A stretch of 64,000 nt of DNA from Pseudanabaena frigida (GCA_003242085.1 QBML01000025.1:18112-82111); one strand, 5' to 3'; numbered from the stretch's first letter, positions 54,738 through 63,358 are shown. Made by a program: numbers and translations. The notes: generated by a model from the sequence alone, not told the origin.

Positions 54738-55349
54738 CTATTTCAGTAACTGATTGAGATCGACATTTTTACTCAAGCGTAACAGGCGATCGGCGGTGAT
54801 ATGCACCCCAAACTCTGAGGCAAGCTGTGCGCCCAAAGTCCCATGCACAAACATGATTGCAAAAATCACCAATCCTGCCAGCAAATAGCTCCACTGCACC
54901 TGCTGACCCATATCCTTACGCCAAAGAAAACGCTGAAAGCCACGCCAGACCGTCATTCCTACAATCAGCGCCAATAAAAGCACACCACCCACACCATGCC
55001 AGATCATTGTCTCCATCGCCTGAAAGCCCCAAGCACTTTTGACATTCTCATCAGGTGTAGCGAGTAAGATTTCGTAAAAGCCAGCGCCGACAGTAAAGAA
55101 AGTGACGATCGCGGCGGCGACCATGTTGTACCAACCAACATCAAAAAAATTCGATCTTGCCGCAGGGATCGCCATAAATTTAAATAGAGGTTTTTCTAAA
55201 ACGAAAAATACGCCCACAAAATCAAACCCGATCGCTACAATAAATAGACCGAGTGTCAAGTGAACGAGATTAGGATGAATTGGAATGCTGTAGGGTAAAC
55301 CATTCAAGCCCAATTGACCATGTAATTGATCGATTAAAGTCGCAATCAT
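54738..55349 (-). CDS. DUF2231 membrane protein of the ARTO operon (second)
   Basis: 203 residues from the ATG at 55349, whose codon overlaps the preceding stop by 4 bases (ATGA); a longer frame from 55409 is less likely. IHPNLVHLTLGLFIVAIGFD is the DUF2231 motif (His-Pro-x3-His), with four membrane segments and a VHGTLGAQLASEFGVHITAD block. The conserved histidines could bind haem or a metal. Co-transcribed with ctaC. Confidence 0.82.
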   Translation of the reverse strand: MIATLIDQLHGQLGLNGLPYSIPIHPNLVHLTLGLFIVAIGFDFVGVFFVLEKPLFKFMAIPAARSNFFDVGWYNMVAAAIVTFFTVGAGFYEILLATPDENVKSAWGFQAMETMIWHGVGGVLLLALIVGMTVWRGFQRFLWRKDMGQQVQWSYLLAGLVIFAIMFVHGTLGAQLASEFGVHITADRLLRLSKNVDLNQLLK

Positions 55350-55885
55350 TTTAAACCAGCCTCTCTTAAAGCTTCTACCACTGGTACTGTATGTAGTCCG
55401 TAGACCCAAACTAGTAAATCACCTAAATAAACTTGAAAAAGAACAATTCCTGTCAATAGGACACCCACGACTAGGAAAGATATAGGTAAAGTCTTGGGAT
55501 CGCGAATACGCAGTATATAGCGCCATCCTGTGATTGCGGCGATAATTCCAGAAAGTGACCAACCGATGATGGTATGGAGGTTTAAAGTAGGTTCTACTGA
55601 ACCATAAGGTTCTGCAAGTCCTGCTTCAATTTGTCCAAAAATAATTGCAATAAAGATAGAAATTGTGGCAAAAAATAAATTCCACCAGCTAACTTCGTAT
55701 AGCTTTGAATTGCTTGTGAAATAGGCGATCGCATCGCAAAGCACAGCAAACAACACCATCGCAATTACAAAATGCACCACAATTGGATGAATCGTATCGG
55801 GATAGGGCAAGTTATGGTCATTTAATGGCGGAAGATATTCCAACATAGATATTTGTAAATACTTAATGAAGTCCATGATTTGCAT
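55346..55885 (-). CDS. DUF2231 membrane protein of the ARTO operon (first)
   Basis: 179 residues from 55885, though Met14 (55846) gives a cleaner start: MLEYLPPLNDHNLPYPDTIH. The DUF2231 signature IHPIVVHFVIAMVLFAVLCD is followed by four membrane segments with LNLHTIIGWSLSGIIAAITG and VYLGDLLVWVYGLHTVPVVE. It begins the operon DUF2231-DUF2231-ctaC-x-ctaD-ctaE. Function unknown, likely an accessory electron carrier or assembly factor. Confidence 0.8.
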   Translation of the reverse strand: MQIMDFIKYLQISMLEYLPPLNDHNLPYPDTIHPIVVHFVIAMVLFAVLCDAIAYFTSNSKLYEVSWWNLFFATISIFIAIIFGQIEAGLAEPYGSVEPTLNLHTIIGWSLSGIIAAITGWRYILRIRDPKTLPISFLVVGVLLTGIVLFQVYLGDLLVWVYGLHTVPVVEALREAGLK

Positions 55886-56189
55886 ATGATGCTATTTTAG
55901 GATAAAGAAATAGTAATCAGTCTTACCAAACCTTTACCTATATTTAAGAAAAGAACATCGTTTTGATTCGGTCTTTCCATACATTTTTAAAAATAGCAAA
56001 CATACTCGATCGCAACAGCTTTTTGAGATACATCTAAAGTACACGGTTGCAGATATAAATTTTACTATCCTCTCGCTAATACTTCATCTAAGTCAAAAGA
56101 CATCCTGTCAAAGTGAAAATATGTGGATGTATTTAATCTCAAAAGAACCTGAGAAATTATTAAACCAATCTTTCCATTACGAATGTATC
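55886..56189. other. Promoter region of the ARTO operon; nothing else seen
   Basis: AT-rich gap upstream of the first DUF2231 gene. No GTA-N8-TAC site, repeat or supported gene was found. A frame of 92 codons at 56121 runs through the adjacent mini-element and is dismissed. Confidence 0.5.
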
Positions 56190-56204
56190 CCATTTACTGT
56201 TTTT

Positions 56205-56302
56205 AGGGCTCGTCAAATCAAAACCCAAATAAATAGAGGCAGTGCCTTGCGCTGCCTCTATTTATTTGGGTTTTATGCCCTAAGCAAAACTTTCATTGCT
56301 AT
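56205..56302. repeat. Palindromic mini-element copy F
   Basis: Central arms ATCAAAACCCAAATAAATAG and complement around AGGCAGTGCCTTGCGCTGCCT, right flank TTTTATGCCCTAAGCAAAAC and right end ATTGCTATA as in copies B-D. The left terminal repeat is gone. Confidence 0.8.
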
Positions 56303-56551
56303 ATGTCAGGAGAAAATTTCGTCAGAGGAATATTTCAAGATGATTCTAAAAAGCGATCGCCTGTCATGGGTCGGGATGCAAAAATTAATTTGGAGCTAGC
56401 TGTTAAAATACAACGCATTTTGCGCTTCTATCTTGGAATCTTAAATGAATTAATGATGGAACTCTTTTTATTGCTGATGTTTTATGGAGTGGAGATTGCT
56501 TGAACGTCTAAGTCAAATAGATCGATTTATGACATGAGATTGAGCGATCGC

Positions 56552-57628
56552 TTAAGCCTCCTGAGGATGAATTACCAATACTCGGACTTTAGAATCAGTG
56601 GTGGCAATATCTGAATCTACAGGATCGTTTTGATTTTGTTCTAAGTCAAGTTTTAATCCCAGAAACTCTAAGGACTGACAAACAAGTTCGCGGATAATCT
56701 CTGAATTTTCACTTAGTTCTGATGTAAACACGATTGCGTTCATACCTCCTAAACTCATAAGCATGGAACCAAGGCATGAGCGCAAACGGTGAAGGTAAAT
56801 ATCTAACGCCTGTTTTGCTCGGGAATTGTCTGTATCAACTGCTGAGCCTACTGGTTGCGGCGCTGTCGATACATCGGAATTGTCAACTAGACTCGATTCT
56901 CGATCTGAAGGATTGTCACTATCCTCTCGCATCATCTCATTCAAAACATTGGAATCGATTGAGCCAGAACTATAATCAATCATTAAACCTTCTAAAGGAG
57001 TAAATCCAGTAGCCGTATCAATTATCTGACCATTGTGAATGGCAGCAAGTGAGCAACCATTATCTAAATTGCAAGTAATCAACCGCAGTTCTTTGATATC
57101 TTTTTTTAAGACTTCGGCAGATCTCTGAGCGCAATAATAATGGCTACTTTCATTGAGCCCATAATGTCGTTTATCGACTTCTACTGGAAGGCTAGAGACT
57201 GTAGAGATGCTAGCAAGATCGGGAGTATGTGAAGTAGTGTCAAGCTTACTATCATTTGGATCTGCGCCTTTTAATGCTGCTGGCTTATGAGCAATTTCTT
57301 GCCAGTCCAAGTCTAGTATTGAACAAATTTCAAAAAACGTATACCGCTCAATGGGCTTCCCTGCAAAAAAACGCCAAATTGGCTGTCTTGTTTTGACACC
57401 CACTTCAGCTGCAAGATACTCTTGAGTCCAACCTTTATAATCAAACTGCTGTTTTGCTAGTTTGATTCCTGCTGGTGATGCTTTTAACGATCGTTTAGAG
57501 ATAGTAAAAAACTCCTGTTTATAATCTATAGCGATCGCTATAGTAGTACTTGTTGATTCTATCCAAAAAGCTAATAGCTGTAATGTATATATTTGTAACG
57601 AAATTAAGCGTTGAATCAAATCAAACAT
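56552..57628 (-). CDS. HTH domain fused to an acetate-kinase-like C-terminal domain
   Basis: 358 residues. Residues 44-115 (SKRSLKASPAGIKLAKQQFD, then YKGWTQEYLAAEVGVKTRQP and IWRFFAGKPIERYTFFEICS) match the helix-turn-helix domain that opens many cyanobacterial NACHT/NB-ARC proteins. Residues 155-358 look like the C-terminal half of acetate kinase: GLNESSHYYCAQRSAEVLKK, LITCNLDNGCSLAAIHNGQ, GFTPLEGLM, and FTSELSENSEIIRELVCQSL. Key residues differ (FHGTSH has become LNESSH and RSGDID has become SSGSID), and the N-terminal half is absent, so kinase activity is unlikely. An Asp/Ser-rich insert (233-268) splits the domain. Confidence 0.72.
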   Translation of the reverse strand: MFDLIQRLISLQIYTLQLLAFWIESTSTTIAIAIDYKQEFFTISKRSLKASPAGIKLAKQQFDYKGWTQEYLAAEVGVKTRQPIWRFFAGKPIERYTFFEICSILDLDWQEIAHKPAALKGADPNDSKLDTTSHTPDLASISTVSSLPVEVDKRHYGLNESSHYYCAQRSAEVLKKDIKELRLITCNLDNGCSLAAIHNGQIIDTATGFTPLEGLMIDYSSGSIDSNVLNEMMREDSDNPSDRESSLVDNSDVSTAPQPVGSAVDTDNSRAKQALDIYLHRLRSCLGSMLMSLGGMNAIVFTSELSENSEIIRELVCQSLEFLGLKLDLEQNQNDPVDSDIATTDSKVRVLVIHPQEA

Positions 57629-57712
57629 TTTCTGAGCAGAAATATATAAATTTAAGAAAAAGTGTTTGATTTAAAATTAGATGTTTGATTTTAAAATCAA
57701 ACATCTAATTTT
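57618..57712 (-). promoter_or_regulatory. Operator-like repeats and 40-bp palindrome before the fusion gene
   Basis: TGTTTGATTT occurs four times: at 57663-57672 and 57682-57691 on the plus strand, and at 57618-57627 and 57694-57703 on the minus strand. The central pair forms a perfect 40-base palindrome, 57673-57712, with no spacer. It lies between the higA stop and the start of the fusion gene. A dimeric regulator, perhaps the HTH domain of the same gene, could bind it. Confidence 0.6.
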
Positions 57713-57722
57713 GACCGACGAA

Positions 57723-58127
57723 CTAAAAATTAATAAACAAGCTTGGATCGACATGGAAGAACTCGCCAAGTGATTTCGCTTGGCTTTTGCTGATATTTCT
57801 TTTGCCATTCACGACTTCAGAAACTACACCACGAGAGCCAATTATGCCCACAAGGTCAGTTTGTCTCAGTCCATTCTCTTCCATTAAATGTAACAAGATC
57901 GAATGAGGAGTTGAAGCAACTAACTGATAATGTTCATCTTCAAACTTTTCAATCAGAGAAACTAGAAGACGCAATATCTGTTCTTTCTCTGGAGATAGAT
58001 TTTCTTCAGCTAGCAGACTTTCAACTATGCTCAAAGCGCGATCATTCTCTTCTTCAGTAGTAATAACTCGTGGTTGAATATCTACTAATAATGCTCCATA
58101 TTCTAATTTATTTAAAGTGAGGGTCAT
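57723..58127 (-). CDS. higA: HigA-type antitoxin with HTH domain
   Basis: 134 residues from the ATG at 58127 (an earlier ATG at 58148 adds seven). Residues 80-134 are a Cro/XRE HTH (LLHLMEENGLRQTDLVGIIG, SRGVVSEVVNGKRNISKSQA), which binds the pair's own promoter and neutralises HigB. It overlaps the end of higB by 20 bases, toxin first, as in higBA loci. The stop lies 11 bases before the 40-bp palindrome. Confidence 0.9.
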   Translation of the reverse strand: MTLTLNKLEYGALLVDIQPRVITTEEENDRALSIVESLLAEENLSPEKEQILRLLVSLIEKFEDEHYQLVASTPHSILLHLMEENGLRQTDLVGIIGSRGVVSEVVNGKRNISKSQAKSLGEFFHVDPSLFINF

Positions 58128-58410
58128 TTTTCCAACTTCCTGAATCATATTCAGTATGTGTTAGGACATATTTGATGTAAACGTCCTGAGTTCTATAGGA
58201 AATACTCACTATCAAGCGATATTTATTTCCTTTGATATTGAAAACAGTGAAATTGCCAACAGCATCGGCAGAAGGATAAACAGATTTAACATCATTTATA
58301 TGTTGCCATTTTGCCTTGCTAACAATTCGATGCCAATCATCTAAAGCAACTCTAGAGTCACCATAGCGCTGACCAAACTCAAGCAACGCTTTTCTCGAAA
58401 TAACGTGCAT
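58108..58410 (-). CDS. higB: HigB-type mRNA interferase toxin
   Basis: 100 residues of the RelE superfamily: MHVISRKALLEFGQRYGDSR, a Trp-containing WHRIVSKAKWQHINDVKSVY and NIKGNKYRLIVSISYRTQDV, ending VYIKYVLTHTEYDSGSWK. This matches the HigB subgroup that cuts mRNA on the ribosome. The upstream 36-base tandem duplication may be the promoter-operator. Confidence 0.9.
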   Translation of the reverse strand: MHVISRKALLEFGQRYGDSRVALDDWHRIVSKAKWQHINDVKSVYPSADAVGNFTVFNIKGNKYRLIVSISYRTQDVYIKYVLTHTEYDSGSWKNDPHFK

Positions 58411-58466
58411 TTTTTCCTGCCATTCTGTTTCATATGGGTGTCTTGATTGCTCCTTCTTGATTTGGT

Positions 58467-58538
58467 TGATTAATTTGTTTTAGTTGGTTTAGCTTACTTA
58501 GCTGATTAATTTGTTTTAGTTGGTTTAGCTTACTTAGC
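58467..58538. repeat. 36-bp tandem duplication upstream of higB
   Basis: Two adjacent identical 36-base units beginning TGATTAATTTGTTTTAGTTG, at 58467-58502 and 58503-58538, followed by a partial third (TGATT). AT-rich; may double an operator or promoter. Confidence 0.85.
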
Positions 58539-58673
58539 TGATTTTAAGTTTGGTTATGCAAGATGCAATCAACAATGAACATTATGTTCTCAAAACGAGA
58601 ACTTGTCAAGGAATTTTATTAATTCGCTATTTGTAAATATCAAATAAATATCTCTTGCCGCATATTCTAATCA

Positions 58674-59744
58674 CTAAATATGCCTCTCCAATGCCAACTC
58701 CACAAGCCGATCGCATAATTCTGTAAACGGAATACCAGAATACTCCCACAATTTGGGATACATACTCAGCGAGGTGAATCCTGGGAAAGTATTAATTTCA
58801 TTGATTAACACCGTTCCCGTTGCTTCCACATAAAAGAAATCGACTCTCGCTAAACCTGAACCTGCCACAGTTTGAAATGCTTTTACCGCCATTGACTGCA
58901 CCGCTTGAGTTACATTGTCAGGCAGCTTACTGGGAATAATTAGATCTGCCATCCCTGCGGTGTATTTGGTCTCATAGTCGTAGAAATCGCTAGTGAAAGT
59001 AATTTCACCGATCGCGGAAGCTTGGGGTTGCTCATTACCGAGAACAGCACATTCGATTTCACGAGCAGTTACCCCCTGCTCGATGATGATACGCGGATCG
59101 TAATTAGTGGCACTAGCGATCGCCTCTTTTAACTGTTGGCGATCGCGCACTTTAGAAATCCCCACCGATGAGCCAAGATTGGAAGGCTTGACAAAGCAAG
59201 GATAACCGAGAGTCGCTTCGATATGTTCGCTCCATGCTTGCTCGTCCTGTTGCCATTGCCAACGATTGAGAGCCACATATTTGACCTGAGGCAACCCTGC
59301 ATTCGCAAAAATTGCCTTCATCGCGATTTTGTCCATACCTACCGATGAGGCAAGGACACCATTGCCAACGTAGGGCTTGTGCATCAATTGCAATAGTCCC
59401 TGTACCGTACCATCTTCCCCATTTGGTCCGTGCAAAACTGGAAACCAAAGATCGACTTGTTGCACTTCCGTAGGCAAGAAAAAAGCGGCATTGGTTAATA
59501 GCTCTGAGTCTTGTAAAGCTTTGCCAGAATCTAAAACCTGTTGCGATATATCGGGACTACGCCATGTGCCATCGCGTTGAATGTAAAAGGCTTGAAATTG
59601 GTAACGAGAGTTTTGCTTTAGGGCTGAGGCGATCGCTTTTGCCGATGTGATGGAGACATCATGTTCGCCCGACTGTCCACCAAATAGCAAACCAACATAT
59701 AGAGGAGATTTTGACTTCAGATCGATCGCGCCTGTCATTACCAA
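58674..59744 (-). CDS. ddl: D-alanine--D-alanine ligase
   Basis: Joins two D-alanines for peptidoglycan. The 356 residues begin [20 protein letters not shown] and include [36 protein letters not shown] and the metal-binding [17 protein letters not shown] of the ATP-grasp fold, plus the long D-Ala ligase loop. Full length. The start MVMTGAI could also be Met3. Confidence 0.95.
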   Translation of the reverse strand: MVMTGAIDLKSKSPLYVGLLFGGQSGEHDVSITSAKAIASALKQNSRYQFQAFYIQRDGTWRSPDISQQVLDSGKALQDSELLTNAAFFLPTEVQQVDLWFPVLHGPNGEDGTVQGLLQLMHKPYVGNGVLASSVGMDKIAMKAIFANAGLPQVKYVALNRWQWQQDEQAWSEHIEATLGYPCFVKPSNLGSSVGISKVRDRQQLKEAIASATNYDPRIIIEQGVTAREIECAVLGNEQPQASAIGEITFTSDFYDYETKYTAGMADLIIPSKLPDNVTQAVQSMAVKAFQTVAGSGLARVDFFYVEATGTVLINEINTFPGFTSLSMYPKLWEYSGIPFTELCDRLVELALERHI

Positions 59745-59938
59745 ACACCCTCGTCAAATTGACGTTAAAAATTAAGTATTGACTACTTTACCTTAAAGTC
59801 TTAACTCCATCAGCGATCGCAAAAGTAATAATAGCTAGCAGCATAAGATCTAGTAATACTATGTTCAGTTTAGATCTTACTCTCGCAAAAATATCATAAT
59901 TAGGCTAAACTTAGTCTACAGACTTAGTCCTTAAAAGT

Positions 59939-60109
59939 ATGGAAACTATAAATATCCATCAAGCTAAAACCAACTTCTCTCGTCTTTTGTCTCGTGTTGA
60001 GAATGAAGCAGAGATTATTATTTCTAATCAAGGGGTTCCAGTCGCGAAGTTAGTTCCATTTCGCACTATATTTCTATGTATGCTAGCTTTATGTTATGTA
60101 ATTTTATGA
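59939..60109 (+). pseudogene. Phd/YefM-type antitoxin fragment
   Basis: 56 residues: METINIHQAKTNFSRLLSRV then NEAEIIISNQGVPVAKLVPF, exactly the N-terminal half of Phd antitoxins, ending in an unrelated hydrophobic tail (RTIFLCMLALCYVIL). Phd proteins usually have about 80 residues with a C-terminal toxin-binding part that is missing here. No toxin follows. It is probably a remnant. Confidence 0.75.
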
Positions 60110-60128
60110 CTAAAACTGAGGTTAAGCC

Positions 60129-60416
60129 ATGTTAACTACAGAAGCTTCTACACAGATAAATGTTAGACAGGCTTTAATCCAAGAAATTGATCGGACTTCA
60201 GATTCTCTCTTAAGCGAAGTTCTAGACTTTCTTTTATTTATTAGAGCAAAGCATTCAGCAGTACAGCTAGAAATACAAACAGATGCTGGTGAATTAGTAG
60301 AAGATTATGATAATCCTAAAGAAAAAATCTTAGAAGATCTTCGCCAGTCTTTAGAAGATGCTAAAGCAGGTCGAGTTCACGATATTTCTGAACTTTGGGA
60401 TGGGATTGATGTCTAG
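60129..60416 (+). CDS. Antitoxin-like protein, second copy (DUF2281-like)
   Basis: 95 residues, starting MLTTEASTQINVRQALIQEI and clearly paralogous to the protein at 1459 (same order of blocks and similar LSEVLDFLLFIRAKHS core). It is followed by a different toxin type with an 8-base overlap (the toxin ATG lies inside the last codons). Its partner toxin is truncated by an IS element, so the pair is probably inactive. Confidence 0.78.
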   Translation: MLTTEASTQINVRQALIQEIDRTSDSLLSEVLDFLLFIRAKHSAVQLEIQTDAGELVEDYDNPKEKILEDLRQSLEDAKAGRVHDISELWDGIDV

Positions 60417-60672
60417 TGATGATTCTAAATTGAAGATTCAGTTTACAGATGTTTTTAAGCGTCAAGTTCGAGATTTAGTAAATCGCTATAGACGGATTAA
60501 ATTAGACATTCAACCAGTTTTAGAGCAACTTCAGAGTGGCGACTTAGTTGGCGATCAGATTCAAAATACTGGGTATAAAGTATTTAAAGTTCGCATCAAA
60601 AATAGTGATATTCAGAAAGACAAAAGTGGGGGCTACAGGCTAATTTACTATAGAACCCATTTGATATCTTAA
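60409..60672 (+). pseudogene. RelE/ParE-type toxin truncated by an IS5-type element
   Basis: From the ATG at 60409 it reads MSSDDSKLKIQFTDVFKRQV, then LVNRYRRIKLDIQPVLEQLQ and GGYRLIYY, after which the IS sequence begins and gives the tail RTHLIS. Full toxins in this group continue past YY for about 20 residues. Across the element (removing it) the frame meets a stop after two codons, so it may have been damaged before or during insertion. Confidence 0.75.
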
Positions 60673-61556
60673 GATAAAGATAAAAGGGTTAAATCAATGG
60701 GATACACAAGTGATTTAAGCGACAAAGAATGGGAGATTATCGAATCTCTATTACCAAAGAAGAAGAAGACAAGACCACCAGAATGGACAAAGCGTGAAAT
60801 ATTAAATGGCATATTCTACCAACTGAAGCAAGGATGCAATTGGGCTGATTTACCAAAAGACTTACCACCATACTCCACAGTATATTGGTACTACAAACAA
60901 TGGCGAGAAGCAGGGGTGCTAGACTCCTTACTGAATGCATTACACAGTCAGGCAAGAAAGCAAGTAAAAAAAAGCCTAAATGGACAACCCTAATTATTGT
61001 TGACTCCCAAGCAACGAAAAATACTTGTAATGCCAGTGTTGAGTCCAAAGGTTTTTGTTCTTACAAGGCCACCAATGGCATCAAATGACATTTAGCCGTT
61101 GATTCACTTGGATTTCCCTTCTTTACCTACTGCACCAAAGCCAGCATATCCGACGATCAAGGATTGATTGAGATGTTTGAGCAAAACATTGATTACTTCA
61201 AATCTAAACCTGTCAACATTCCTAAGATTACGGTAATGGTTGATCATGGATACAATCCTGAATATTTAACTACAGAGTTAGAGAGAATTTATCCTCAGAT
61301 TATGACTAAGATAAGGTTTAAGGTTGCACCGAAAATGTCTAAGCAGGAAAAACGAGATCAAGGAATATCTGGTTTTGTGGTTATTCCTATGCGTTGGATT
61401 GTGGAAAGGAGTAATGCTTGGGTTGAAAGATGTAAAAGTCTAGTTAAGAACTTTGACAGAACTTTAGTCAATGCTAATGCTAGACTCAAGCTTTGCTTTA
61501 TCAGGCCTATGCTGAAGCGTATTGCTAAACCTTCCTAAGATATCAAATGGGTTCTA
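60651..61556 (+). mobile_element. IS5-family (IS427-like) insertion sequence
   Basis: 906 bp with terminal repeats TAGAACCCATTTGATATCTT(A), matching at both ends over about 20 bases, flanked by TA (60649-60650 and 61557-61558). The TA target and a two-frame transposase fit the IS427 group of IS5. It sits within the toxin gene of the second TA pair. Confidence 0.87.
60697..61538 (+). pseudogene. IS5-family transposase in two frames, with an internal stop
   Basis: Frame A (60697-60993) starts MGYTSDLSDKEWEIIESLLP and ends after a run of eight A (60966-60973), where a -1 shift joins frame B (LIIVDSQATKNTCNASVESK). Frame B is then stopped by TGA at 61086-61088 in SYKATNGIK-stop-HLAVDSLG, where relatives have KGRKRHLAVD; CGA to TGA is likely. 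It continues to IVERSNAWVERCKSLVKNFD, the DDE Glu region. The shift may be programmed, but the stop probably inactivates it. Confidence 0.85.
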
Positions 61557-61712
61557 TATTAAAAACTGTTAAATTGGGAAAGGTTACAAACGTCCCGACT
61601 CTATCGCCAACTTTTGATATTTAATCTCTTATTTAGTCCCATAGCACACCAAATTCCTTGACGCATTTTAGGAAACTTCTGGCATAATACTAGGGATTTT
61701 TTGAGGCGTGCG

Positions 61713-63308
61713 ATGTCCGAGCTAAGAGACTATCAAAAACGGGTCATCGACGAGATTTATACGACTTGGCGGTTAGGCAAGCGATCTATCTTGCTAGCCA
61801 TGCCCACAGGTTCGGGCAAAACACGCACTTTTAGCGAACTCGCCAAACATTTTTACGATCGCCAACAGCGTGTCCTCCTATTGGTGCACCGCGAAGAATT
61901 GCTCTGGCAAGCCCGAAACACCCTAGAAAAAACTTTGAGATCGCCCATTGGCGTTATTAAAGCCGATCGGCCGATGCACCTAGAGTATCCCGTGCAATGT
62001 GCCTCCGTACAAACCTTGGTGAAACGCCTCGAAAAACAAGAAGTAGATTTAGGCGCGATTGCCCTCGTAATTGTTGACGAAGCGCACCTTTCCCTTGCAC
62101 CAAGTTATTTGAAGATTTTGAGCTATTTCCCCGAAGCCTTAATTTTGGGAGTGACGGCGACACCTTCTCGTTTGGATGGACGAGGATTCGATCGTCTCTA
62201 CGAGGCATTGGTAATAGGGCCCTCTGTATCTGAATTGATTTGGCGCGGATTTCTCGCAGATTATGACGTGCTCGCACCTGAAAGCTTTTTACCGACCGAA
62301 GAAGGGATTCGCATTGCAGGGGGAGATTTTAATTCTGCTGACCTTGCAGAACGCATCGATCGCCGCTACGTGGCTGGTTGTGCCGTCGATGCATATATGC
62401 GCCACGCCCATCAAAAACGCTGCGTCGTATTTGCGATTAACTTAGACCATTCCAAAGCGATCGCCGAACGCTACCGAACCGCAGGCATTGCTGCCGAACA
62501 TATTGATGGCGAAACCGTGCCAAAAGAGCGTCAAGCTATTCTTGAGCGCTTTCGTGGTGGTCAAACCAGAGTACTTTGCAATGTCAATTTATTCACCGAA
62601 GGCTTCGACGTTCCCGAAATCGAAGTAATTCAACTCTGTCGTCCCACCAAATCCGTTGCTCTCCATTTGCAAATGCTCGGTCGTGGCTTACGTCCTAAAG
62701 GTGGGAGTAAAGCATTAGTTCTCGACCATGCAGGAAATTGTTTGCGCTTAGGTGGAGCAAAGGCAGAACGAAATTGGACATTACAAGGCTTGGTAGAAGA
62801 AGTTCCCGAACTACAACCAGCTTTAGAAGCATTCGTCGAACAACCTATACCCGTCATTCCTAAATTCCAAATTGATTTACCCAATCTTCCCAAGCGCCGC
62901 GTCGAAATTTACGAAACCGATGCCGATTTCTACAACATCCCCACTCATACAGAACTCGAAACCCATCTAGCTCAGCAAACCTATCGCCAACTCTCTCAAC
63001 CTAGAACTGCAACAAGCAGATCGCTGAGATCGCCTTCAGAATCCGAACCAAATCAACCAAGCCGCAATCGCCGATCCGCTCAAACTCGTAAAATCAACAC
63101 AAACCCATCCCAAAAGCCATCTTCAACAAACCGATCTAGCCGTCCATCCCACCAGTTATCGCCTTTGCAAAAGGTAAGCAAGGCAGCGATCGAGCTAGCT
63201 GAGACTCTTGAAAGTATTCTCGTTTGGGTCTGGAGATCGTGGTTTCCACCCAAACGCAAACAGATAGATGCCTCCCGCAGATATAAACATCCCCCTAACT
63301 TCCGCTAG
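61713..63308 (+). CDS. SF2 helicase (RadD/SSL2-like)
   Basis: From the ATG at 61713 it has 531 residues (a TTG at 61701 adds four). Motifs: Q/I region LRDYQKRVIDEIYTTWRLGK, Walker A MPTGSGKTRTF, Walker B IVDEAHLSLAP, VTATPSRLDGRGF and VI QMLGRGLRPKGGSKALVLDH. Such DEAD/DEAH helicases act on nucleic acids, as in RadD-type repair. The last 120 residues are a Ser/Arg/Asn-rich tail (SLRSPSESEPNQPSRNRRSA), unusual and possibly disordered, ending in Trp-rich VWVWRSWFPPKRKQ. Confidence 0.88.
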   Translation: MSELRDYQKRVIDEIYTTWRLGKRSILLAMPTGSGKTRTFSELAKHFYDRQQRVLLLVHREELLWQARNTLEKTLRSPIGVIKADRPMHLEYPVQCASVQTLVKRLEKQEVDLGAIALVIVDEAHLSLAPSYLKILSYFPEALILGVTATPSRLDGRGFDRLYEALVIGPSVSELIWRGFLADYDVLAPESFLPTEEGIRIAGGDFNSADLAERIDRRYVAGCAVDAYMRHAHQKRCVVFAINLDHSKAIAERYRTAGIAAEHIDGETVPKERQAILERFRGGQTRVLCNVNLFTEGFDVPEIEVIQLCRPTKSVALHLQMLGRGLRPKGGSKALVLDHAGNCLRLGGAKAERNWTLQGLVEEVPELQPALEAFVEQPIPVIPKFQIDLPNLPKRRVEIYETDADFYNIPTHTELETHLAQQTYRQLSQPRTATSRSLRSPSESEPNQPSRNRRSAQTRKINTNPSQKPSSTNRSSRPSHQLSPLQKVSKAAIELAETLESILVWVWRSWFPPKRKQIDASRRYKHPPNFR

Positions 63309-63358
63309 AAGCATCCAAGGCTGTAAATAATATGAAATAACACAGCAGACTAAACATC

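Noticed and set aside
54738..55409. Longer start of the second DUF2231 gene at 55409
   Set aside because: The extra 20 residues overlap the previous gene out of pattern; the ATG at 55349 overlapping the stop as ATGA is the normal arrangement.
56121..56399. 92-codon frame on the plus strand
   Set aside because: It runs through the palindromic mini-element and lacks protein features.
56303..56503. 66-codon frame MSGENFVRG
   Set aside because: Starts at the edge of the mini-element, has no family features and no good ribosome binding site.
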